Assembly: GCA_002633005.1 (NCBI GenBank)
Contig: NMRA01001172.1
Coordinates: 1-43,079 of the forward strand
DNA: 43,079 bases
Source of the DNA: Phoronis australis
Taxonomy: Eukaryota; Phoronida; Phoronidae
Direction: 5' to 3'
Shown here: piece after piece, positions 36,501 to 43,079 of the stretch
Layout of the letters: the number at the start of each line of letters is the position of its first letter
Position numbering within the stretch: position 1 is the first letter of the stretch
Program-made: the position numbers and the translations under genes
The notes under the pieces: model-generated
Told to the model about the DNA's origin: nothing
The model's database searches: none
The model's input: only the letters and a program-made list of their open reading frames with translations

Positions 36501-38314
36501 AAGAACTTCACGCCATCCTTGTACCATTCTATAACTGTAACCTCCCCGCCTGACATCAAAGTATACTGACACAACAAGGTCAGGTTAGATCCTATCTTCG
36601 CATACACAGGTGAATTATTTACAATATTCACGTTGTTCTCTTGGCTGGAGACGAGCAAGCCTGGAAGTACAAGTAACAGTTGCTCTAACTAACATAAAAC
36701 AGCGTGTTATTTAATGGGCAGAGATATCCAAACTAAGCAAATTTTCTCAAAACTCATTCTAATTTCTGCATAACTGCCACACCTTGATATCTTTTTAGTG
36801 ACATTCCAAGTGAAATTTTGGAAAGTTCTTCAAAAAATTACCTATCATTTTTAATAGGGTAAATGACAAGTTATATATCGTATCAATACAGACATATTAA
36901 GATAATGGTCTCAGTGGGACTGTGCTTATATGCGAAACTTAGGTGCATGCGCTAATATTTGAATCACTTGAGTAAAAAGGCTGCGAAAAAGGCATTAATT
37001 TGGATATAGGGCCTTGGGTTCAAATGCGCGGCAAATTGTAAGGCAAAACTTATTTACCAGTTTCTTGAAAATAGACCAAGGAAATCCAACTATACAGAGG
37101 TATTTTGGTTCCAAAGTATTTTTCGAAATTAGCTTTTTCTCTTGAAATTTGGTGTATCAAGGCACTCAAATGTCTGAAGTTTTGGCACATAACATGTTTT
37201 TCAGCAGTTTCTGAATAAAAAAATGAAAAAATTGTGTTCTAGACGAAATTTTTCAATTCGACTTTTATCAAAATTATCTTTATTTCAGTTTGAAGTTGAT
37301 TTTGAAACAGTTATGATCATACTTGGACTAAGCTGAAATTTGGAAGAACCAATTATTTTCATTAGTTTTCTCATAATTTACAAACCAAATGGCACTTCTC
37401 CGTCTGCTACGTTTTGGGTATGAAAAATTGGGTTTAGAAAAAATGCAAGATACTCTGTAATAAGATGGAAAAAAATCAACAAAATTTGAAAATTATTGAA
37501 TTATAATTGTTTGGATAAAATTATCCCAAAAAGACATGTCGCGAACGGAAAATTCTGTTACAGGTGGATTTTCTGCAAGTGCATTTATGCGCTTATCTTC
37601 TTTAAAACGGTATTTTTCTTTTTCCAACTTATGTTTGACTGCAAACTGATCATACTAAATGTTAATCAATGAACAAGATTCATGGATAGTTTGAACAGTG
37701 AAATTCGGTATAAATACAACATTTCTGTAACATTTTCAGTACAAAATTTTAAGTATTAAAAATAATTTAGGCTTCCTAAATAATGCCTTGAACAAACACT
37801 GGATTTTCCATTTTCGTTTTGCATATTGGAAGTGAGATATTGAACAAAAGTTGAATTTTCCATTTGCATTTTGCAAACGGATTATTGAACAAACGTTGGA
37901 TTTAAAATTCTTTTTTATTTATTGAAAATTGAATTAACAGAGCAAACGGTGGTTGTGTTTTCAAGGTACAATTACATTTTGATGGAAACAGGAGCATGCG
38001 CCCTATTTATTCTCCTGATGTTCATCCAAATGAAAAAAACAACTTACTTATGTGATGACTAATTTTTGTGGAAACACAGAATTTAGCTAAGAAACATTTG
38101 TAGGTAATAACTTAGAAAATATGCATAGGAATGTTTGGAGTTTGTATCGCTTAAAGTAGTGCAAGGTGTGAACAAGTCGAAACTGAATTTTAAACGCATC
38201 TATATACGATTATTCAACAGTTGCAATGGCGTGGTTAATGAATGAATATATCAATGGATACTTACTTGGACTGAAAATTACGCATAAGAATGTTAGAACA
38301 GACAACGGATCCAT
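27180..38314 (-). CDS. Ig-TM-SAM receptor with repeated tyrosine motifs (complete gene model)
   Basis: Ten exons on the - strand (38314-38266, 36660-36241, 35722-35381, 35194-34775, 34281-33940, 32456-32330, 31470-31371, 28937-28841, 28156-28031, 27583-27180) join with matching phases to 2427 nt, 808 aa plus TAG. Order: signal peptide (1-16), V-like Ig (about 17-156), second Ig (157-270), V-like Ig (271-410), second Ig (411-524), TM helix (about 535-557) followed by KRR, linker exons, SAM domain (about 633-690), and tail with tyrosines at 694, 707, 715, 729, 737, 751, 759, 772, 777, 780 and 781. Each Ig domain has its two cysteines, a core tryptophan (IEWYKD or LSWKRK) and, before the second cysteine, a D-x-G-x-Y/F-x-C type motif. 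Expected to be a type I plasma-membrane protein. IgSF receptors with tyrosine tails serve cell recognition and immunity; a SAM domain suggests oligomerisation or adaptor binding. The ligand is unknown, and I do not recognise a named orthologue. Confidence 0.88.
27892..27942. repeat. CA-rich microsatellite
   Basis: Interrupted acac/cgca repeat in the intron between the last two receptor exons. Confidence 0.85.
28031..28156 (-). CDS. Receptor exon: SAM domain, N-terminal two thirds
   Basis: 126 bp, acceptor tttctgtag, donor gtaggg. DDVREFLERLGFERYVPIF, then ITSNILAKLTLEDLTGTLG, is the classic SAM helix pattern. The phase-1 junction completes the glycine before IPLGP in the next exon. Confidence 0.88.
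28841..28937 (-). CDS. Receptor exon: cytoplasmic linker 2
   Basis: 97 bp, acceptor aattgcag, donor gtatga. Encodes HNNPDLLVNNHLVDRQG followed by an acidic FEPEETL end, leading directly into the SAM domain. No recognised motif. Confidence 0.75.
29839..30078 (+). other. Small open frame opposite a receptor intron
   Basis: 79 codons from ATG (MKEPLEFEACDWNTYKTYVD...) with a TTTAAA stretch about 20 bases upstream and a possible donor inside (CTAG|gtgtgt). It has one hydrophobic segment. It lies in the receptor intron between 28938 and 31370. No family recognised; may be chance. Confidence 0.15.
31371..31470 (-). CDS. Receptor exon: cytoplasmic linker 1
   Basis: 100 bp, acceptor tccgtag, donor gtgagc, phases fit both sides. 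Encodes a Ser/Gly/Asn-rich cytoplasmic segment with SAYAGS and VHYKARADD; no known domain seen. Confidence 0.75.
32330..32456 (-). CDS. Receptor exon: juxtamembrane and transmembrane helix
   Basis: 127 bp, acceptor attttcag, donor gtaagt. A short polar stalk (GNESGQSDG), then 23 hydrophobic residues starting LIVGVSVGSFLL, then KRR stop-transfer charges. Confidence 0.9.
33175..33420 (+). repeat. Interspersed repeat family R1, copy 2
   Basis: Same landmarks as 21335-21590. Lies in the receptor intron between Ig domain 4 and the TM exon. Confidence 0.75.
33940..34281 (-). CDS. Receptor exon: Ig domain 4
   Basis: 342 bp, phase 1-1, acceptor actttcag, donor gtgagc. Contains MTCTGNVGSPPGMLSWKRK and DTGAVFRCD. 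Joins in phase to the transmembrane exon. Confidence 0.9.
34775..35194 (-). CDS. Receptor exon: V-like Ig domain 3
   Basis: 420 bp, phase 1-1, same splice sites as domain 1. LLCQY, IEWFKDD and ADKGKYKC are visible. Central residues (SWVSGGTKQEVMWYQVYTG) differ strongly from domain 1 while both ends match. Confidence 0.9.
35381..35722 (-). CDS. Receptor exon: Ig domain 2
   Basis: 342 bp, phase 1-1, acceptor actttcag, donor gtgagc. Contains VTFEPDKTDL, MTCTG, MLSWKRK and DDGAVFRCD. Paralogous to the exon at 33940-34281. More I/C-like than V-like. Confidence 0.9.
36241..36660 (-). CDS. Receptor exon: V-like Ig domain 1
   Basis: 420 bp, phase 1-1, acceptor acttccag, donor gtaagt. Key residues: LLCQY (B strand), IEWYKD (C strand), DDKGKYKC (F strand); N-glycosylation sequons NLT and NAT. 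Same length as the exon at 34775-35194, identical at the 5' end and diverged in the middle. Confidence 0.9.
38266..38314 (-). CDS. Signal-peptide exon B of the Ig-SAM receptor
   Basis: 49 bp coding (16 codons plus one base), MDPLSVLTFLCVIFSP, followed by donor gtaagt. Phase 1 fits the next Ig exon (GC start), giving Ser at the junction. It is the closest of three near-identical copies to the receptor body, so I use it as first exon. Upstream untranslated sequence is shared with copies A and C. Confidence 0.85.
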
Positions 38315-38379
38315 TTTAAATTCTCCAGTACGGTGACCTAGTTATGGTATGTCACCGCGTCGGTTGTGTTGTGAAAGTG

Positions 38380-38450
38380 CAACCCCGATTTAACCGGCGA
38401 GCGTGCTAACCATTCAGCTAATAGCCCGTTAGCGAGTGGCTAACAGAGGA
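38380..38450 (-). repeat. Possible tRNA-related insertion in block B
   Basis: The reverse complement reads GAATGGTTAGCACGCTCGCC, like the D-arm of a tRNA-derived SINE. It is absent from the equivalent places of blocks A and C. No clear B box. Confidence 0.3.
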
Positions 38451-39154
38451 TAATGTAAGGTGCGACTACAGGCACGATCTTTAAGAGTGTGTAACCAGCA
38501 CGAACTTGGTTGCATCTCCAAATTTACATTGCGTGCGATACTGGAAGGAGGAGGGCCAGATACTATACCGGTGCCTACCCTCTGACGTCACCAACAGAAA
38601 CAGAAACAGAAACGAATCCGCTACTAGAATAAAATTTGAAACGTTTGCTCGAGTCAATGGCGACTTCCAATGTTCTTGCAGCATGTTTATTGGCATATCA
38701 CGGTTCAGAATATTTAAAAAGACAAGCACTGTTTATTCTGCTAATTCAATTTTCGATAAATAAAAGGAGAATTTTAAATCTAGCGTTTATTCTTTAACCC
38801 GCAAATTGAAAATTCAACTTATATTCAATATCACACTTTTAATATGCAAAACGAAAATGGAAATACAGTGTTTGTTCAAGGCATTACTTATTAAATCTCC
38901 CTTATTTTTCATATTTCAAATTTTGTAATGAAAATGTTACAGTCATGTTGCATTTATACCAAAACAGTATGATTTACATTTAGTGTGCCCAGTTTGCAGT
39001 CAAATATGAGCTGGAAAAAGAAAAGACTTTTTTAAAGGAAGATTAAGCGCATAAATGCTGTTACAGAAATTCCATCTTTGACTGAATTTTCCATTCGCAA
39101 CATGTTTTTTTATTCATTTCATCCAAACAATATAATTCAATAATGCTACGTGCT

Positions 39155-39222
39155 TTAGGCTGGCGGTGTATGACTGTTGTATGTGCATCAAACAGCCGTG
39201 TACTCACTGCATTCATACAGTG
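39155..39222 (+). repeat. Short repeat, inverted partner at 40838-40904
   Basis: TTTAGGCTGGCG, CAGCCGTGTA and TTCATACAG recur in reverse complement at 40838-40904. It borders the inverted left part of block C. Confidence 0.6.
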
Positions 39223-40183
39223 GAATCTTAAGGTACAGTTACATTTTTAATGGAAACAGGAGCATGCGTTTATATTTCCTGATATTCATCCAAGTGAAAA
39301 TAGCAACTGAACAATTTTTGTGGTAACACTGAATTCAGCTAAGAAACATTTGTAGATAATCATTTAGAAAATTTTTACGGGACTGTTCGGAGCTTGTATT
39401 GCTTAAAATAGAGCAGATATGAAGTTTGCAGTACACCGATACATATCTACCACAAAGTGTCTGAATAATAAACTGAAGTTCATTTGCTGGTTGCCAATAA
39501 GTGATTTTTTCATGAACCCAATTACAACCAGGAAAATTTATTTCCAGCTTTCAGCCAACTGCAAAGCCCATTAAACGTTAAAATTTTAAGACACTTTTGT
39601 CACTGAAAAAGGACAATTGACTAGGGTATACCTATGGCCGTTATCAGGAAATGAGTCACGGTCGTTCTGTGCTCATGTAGGTTGGAAGATTCACACATCT
39701 CAACCTCCGCCATGTAGCAGAAAATTTAAGTTTTTGGTAGATTTCAAATGATGGGTGTGGCATGAAAAGCAAACTAGTAGACATTTGAACATCAAATACC
39801 GGAGTCGAACAATGGCAAATTGGTCAAGCACTGACTAAATTGGAGCATATCTGATGTCAGTCAATAACACAAGGTATGCCAAGCCGAAGCGCTAGTGATC
39901 TAAATTAGATCACCACAAACTTGCCAAATATAGTGAAACAAATGCTTCTCTTAAGCGCGTGAACGTACGACACAGAACTTATAACACAAAAAATGAAAAT
40001 TCAATGTCACTCAGGAACAGAGGCTGGGGTTGTGACACAGACGTAAAGAATTCTTCCGTTAATATGGACACCATGACGTCATCCAAGGTGTGAACAAATC
40101 GAAACAGGATTTTAAACGCATTTGTGAATATTCAACCGTAGCTATGGCGTCGTTGAGGAATAAATATATCAATCGATACTTAC

Positions 40184-40232
40184 TTGAACAGAAAATTACG
40201 CATAAAAACGTTAGAACAGACAAATGATCCAT
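40184..40232 (-). CDS. Signal-peptide exon C (alternative first exon or neighbouring paralogue)
   Basis: 49 bp coding, MDHLSVLTFLCVIFCS, intact ATG, hydrophobic core and gtaagt donor in the same phase 1. Lies upstream of copy B inside a second copy of the same block. It may be an alternative promoter and first exon for the receptor or the relict 5' end of a deleted neighbour. Confidence 0.75.
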
Positions 40233-41310
40233 GTTAAATTCTCCAGCAAGTTGACCTAATCATGGTATGTCGCCGCGTCGGTTGATTTAAGCCATGGTCA
40301 ATGCCTGAGCTTTATCGCACCTGTATCATCAACATCTGTGTGTTTTTGTTTGTTTCTTTTTACCGCGGCATTGATTGAACGCTTTGTGTGCATAACGTAT
40401 TGTCTGTCCCGTTAGGAAAACGGTTACACTGAAACTGAAATTCATGAAATCTTCATGTGTAACTTGACTACTTTCGCCGCAGTAGTCAGTGACGGATTTA
40501 TATGGGAGTATGAACCTAAGGGACACCGCGCCGACTGAGACAGGGCTAAAACCTGAATGTCCCGCGCCCGGCCACTTCAGGGAGGAAGCTCATAATCTGT
40601 CGGGATCCGTGAAATTTAAAAAGGCGGCTGTCACGGGGAACCACTCAATCCGTTCTTGGGTCTGTGGCCGAATGAGCCGGGAGCTCCGGATCCTGTGCCA
40701 ATGCGTGCAGAAAAAGCAACGCTTTCGAATCCGCTACTAGAATAAAATTTGAAACGTTTGTTTGATTCAGTGGTGGCTTCCAATGTTCTTGCTGCATGGT
40801 TACTAGCATATCACATTCAGAATATTAAAAGACACCTGTATGAAAGCAGTAGCTACACGGCTGTCTGTTACACATACAGCAGTCACAGAACGCCAGCCTA
40901 AAGCACTTAGCATAGGTGAACGAGGTACGAACATCTGACCAGCTGGAGAACTCAGAGTGTATCTCCGTACGTACAGAAATGGGTGCCGTGCCGGTGTCTG
41001 CATTCTGGGTTTGATCCCTAGGTACATGTGCCTTACAGACGAAATAAAAGTTAGCTAGATTTGACATTCGAAATACCGCGGCGACCAAAACGAACAGTCG
41101 TACGCAATTGCATTAACACCAAATGACCCATGACAGGCAAATTGCGGCCTGCAAAGAGTCCCCAAGATATCCAAAACCGACCTCCAAAAATGTGCCAGCT
41201 CAAAAATTGGAACATTCGAGGTACCAAAAAACAATTACATATGCTTCAACACAGGCGACGGACAATTCAAATTACGGTGGCCCAAAGCTGACGTACATAA
41301 ATCGCTTTTC

Positions 41311-41535
41311 ACCGAAGAGAAGAAGTTTTCTCCTCGGAAAAAACTTCTTTCCAATGAAAAACCTTTCCATCGCGGAGAACCTTCTCCGCGGAAAAAGGTC
41401 TCTGTGGAAAAGAAAACATTTCTCCGTGGAAAAAAATTCTTCTCTGCGAAAATCTTTCAGCTGCGGAGAAAATTTTTCTCAGCGTATAGAATTTTTTTTT
41501 CCTCGCTAGAAAAGTTTTCTCCGTGGAGAAAAGTG
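41311..41535. repeat. Degenerate array of palindromic TTCTCCGCGGAGAA-like units
   Basis: About eight to ten imperfect copies of a dyad motif around TCCGCGGA or TCCGTGGA, embedded in A and T runs. No gene recognised around it. Confidence 0.7.
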
Positions 41536-42111
41536 ATTTTTTCGTACTGTTATTTTTTTCAAATCAGCTTTGGGTCTCCGTATAAATTGTCTGTGACAGA
41601 CAAGGTACACTCTCGGCTGTGCCTGCCAGTAGTTTAAAGGATCTAATTTTTTTCGGACTTGTCGAATCCGTTTGACTCCTGAGCATGTAACATAGTGGGC
41701 TACAAGTTTGTTTAGTATTTTTTTACGGCCAGGTGGAGCAATGCGCAGTCAATCTTAACATTGGACATCAACCTTTTCTGACATAAATAATAGGAAAGCT
41801 GAATTGGAACCATCTCTCAAATAGCTGACACACAAGAACTTAGTTCCTGAAAACGTCAGCCACGACAGAGATTGGCCTTTTGATTTAATATTGTGAAAAT
41901 ATTATTTAAAGTTATTATCTTAGCTGTTTGTCAATCCCAGAATTGAGATCAACATTTTCTCAACATGCTAAATCACATATCGCTAAAATTTTCCTTTGAA
42001 TCACTATTTTAAATTTCAATTGTATTAGAATCTAAATCCAATGCTAATTATTCACGACAAAAGTAAGCGAAAAAAGCAATTTTAGTGGGTCAATGATTTA
42101 CTACGCTCTTG

Positions 42112-42235
42112 TAAGGCAAAACTTATTTACCAAGGAAATCCAACAATACGGAGGTATTTTGCCCTCCAAAGTATTTTTCAAAATTAGCTTTTGCTCTTGA
42201 AATTTCTTCTTCCAGTTATGTTTAATGTTCCTAGC
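42112..42235 (+). repeat. Fragment of the receptor intron-1 sequence
   Basis: TAAGGCAAAACTTATTTACC, GGAAATCCAAC and CAAAGTATTTTTC match 37040-37145, then the match jumps to about 37620, so an internal piece is deleted. A fourth remnant of the duplicated block. Confidence 0.6.
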
Positions 42236-42848
42236 CTATGATAGATGGCGCTAGTGTTAAGGTCTTGCTACACCATCATGTAATAAACATTGTCTGACTA
42301 GCATCAAACAAATGTATACAGGCTGTAATGTAATGTCATCAATACTGTTAAGCAAACATTGCAATCAGGAGAACTGGAAAAATACACATCAACCAGTTTT
42401 GGAGTAACACATCTGCAAATTTTTATAACAAAGAATCCTTCACGCAGTTCGGAGGACAGAATGCGATATTTCAAAAATGGACTTGAAAATGTTAATAAAA
42501 GTGGCCATTAGGTGGTGCAGAATCGGTGGATTTTATCCTCAACTAATGAATAGAAACATGCTTGCCGGATTTTGTGAAGATCCGTCACATATGCATAAGT
42601 GGGAGTATAGAAATGGCCACAAGGGGGTGCAGCAGAAGACCGAGTGGTGGGGAAACTGGTATTCTGTCTTATCATCTAAGGAATACAACATGCCGAGAAA
42701 GAAATGACGGTAATGGTCCAACCACACATATATGTGACGCATAAAAATGAACAATTAACCATGTTTTGCAGCACATCCTTCTTGCAATAAACTGGTGGCA
42801 CTCCTATGATATGAAAAATCTCCAACCCTTGATGCACCTTGCACTTAC

Positions 42849-42956
42849 CTTCAGCTATAGTCACTTTGACATCCCGCCTCCCTTCGTGTTTCGTTCCGTT
42901 TATATAATTCGTAGCCACACAAGTGTATGTGCCCGAATCTGTTGGTTTTGCTTTGT
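42849..42956 (-). CDS. Ig half-domain exon of a neighbouring or upstream-extended gene
   Basis: 108 bp, acceptor tttttttgcag, donor gtaagt, phase 1-1. Encodes DKAKPTDSGTYTCVATNY and a following G-strand: the C-terminal half of an I-set Ig domain. It resembles hemicentin- or CAM-type I-set domains more than the four receptor Ig domains. No downstream partner exon was seen between 40.3 and 42.8 kb, so ownership is open. Confidence 0.7.
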
Positions 42957-43079
42957 CTGCAAAAAAACAACACATATGCGATGATTTTTATTACAGTACT
43001 CCCCAACATAAATCAGAGTACAACTTTTTAAGACATTTTAGAAAAATTACCAACCAAAGAAAAACCGTAAAGCAACGCA

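Larger units (their letters stand above)
37190..38730 (-). repeat. Segmental duplication block B (active receptor 5' end)
   Basis: Contains signal exon B. Lacks the segment found at 22.43-23.0 kb in block A and at 39.5-40.07 kb in block C. The outer part (38600-38715) matches 40720-40835 of block C. Confidence 0.75.
38795..40840 (-). repeat. Segmental duplication block C
   Basis: 39220-40300 matches block A (22.1-23.3 kb) and block B around signal exon C. Its left part, 38795-39125, is inverted relative to block B. Confidence 0.7.
40240..42848. other. No coding exon recognised
   Basis: Duplicated 5' flank of block C, the inverted 68-bp repeat, the TCCGCGGA array and the 42.1-kb intron remnant. 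Short open frames here show no known domain. Confidence 0.5.

Noticed and set aside
40803-41088. - strand frames upstream of signal exon C
   Set aside because: They run through the 68-bp inverted repeat and show no Ig or other domain.
1-43079. CRISPR arrays, operons, rRNA
   Set aside because: The window is intron-rich animal DNA; no regularly spaced direct repeats or rRNA sequence was seen.

Overview
The window is eukaryotic nuclear DNA from an animal. It is AT-rich, with GT-AG introns, short exons in long introns, several transposon relics, one 328-base assembly gap and three isolated Ns. Gene content (an SLC22 carrier, a cluster-like IgSF receptor, THAP-domain fragments, a tRNA-derived SINE, MITEs) suggests a marine invertebrate. 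A cnidarian or another non-vertebrate metazoan would fit, but nothing in the sequence fixes the species.

Layout. 0.2-5.1 kb: repeat-rich, with a THAP-domain fragment, an opposing P2X7-like-domain exon and a pair of inverted ~42-bp repeats that may bound a transposon. 6.3-16.1 kb, + strand: eight consecutive exons of an SLC22 (organic cation/anion transporter family, MFS) gene. All phases join to a 416-codon frame ending at a stop, and one intron has a GC-AG boundary. The first exon (TM1 and large extracellular loop) was not found. Its introns hold a THAP-like fragment, a tRNA-like SINE, a near-perfect foldback and a ~415-bp MITE. 16.1-23.1 kb: no body exons, but a 221-bp duplication with an N at the junction, the gap, GA repeats and a degraded copy of the receptor's first intron. 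23.1 kb: a first copy of a signal-peptide exon (- strand), then on the + strand a frame-broken THAP fragment.

27.18-38.31 kb, - strand: the main find, a complete single-pass receptor gene. I could join ten exons with every splice phase matching, giving 2427 nt (808 aa). The order is signal peptide, V-like Ig, second Ig, V-like Ig, second Ig, transmembrane helix, two linker exons, SAM domain split over two exons, and a tyrosine-rich tail. The tail has YxxL/I-type motifs in pairs 8 residues apart, and the pairs recur every 22 residues. The two V-I exon pairs are equal in length (420 and 342 bp), with near-identical flanking intron but a diverged central V segment. A second signal-peptide exon of identical length lies at 40.2 kb, and a third at 23.1 kb, each in a duplicated block. 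A separate Ig half-domain exon at 42.85 kb belongs to a neighbouring gene or an upstream extension.

Taken together, 17-43 kb looks like part of a duplicating IgSF receptor family of the kind expected of immune or allorecognition loci. Function is inferred from architecture only.
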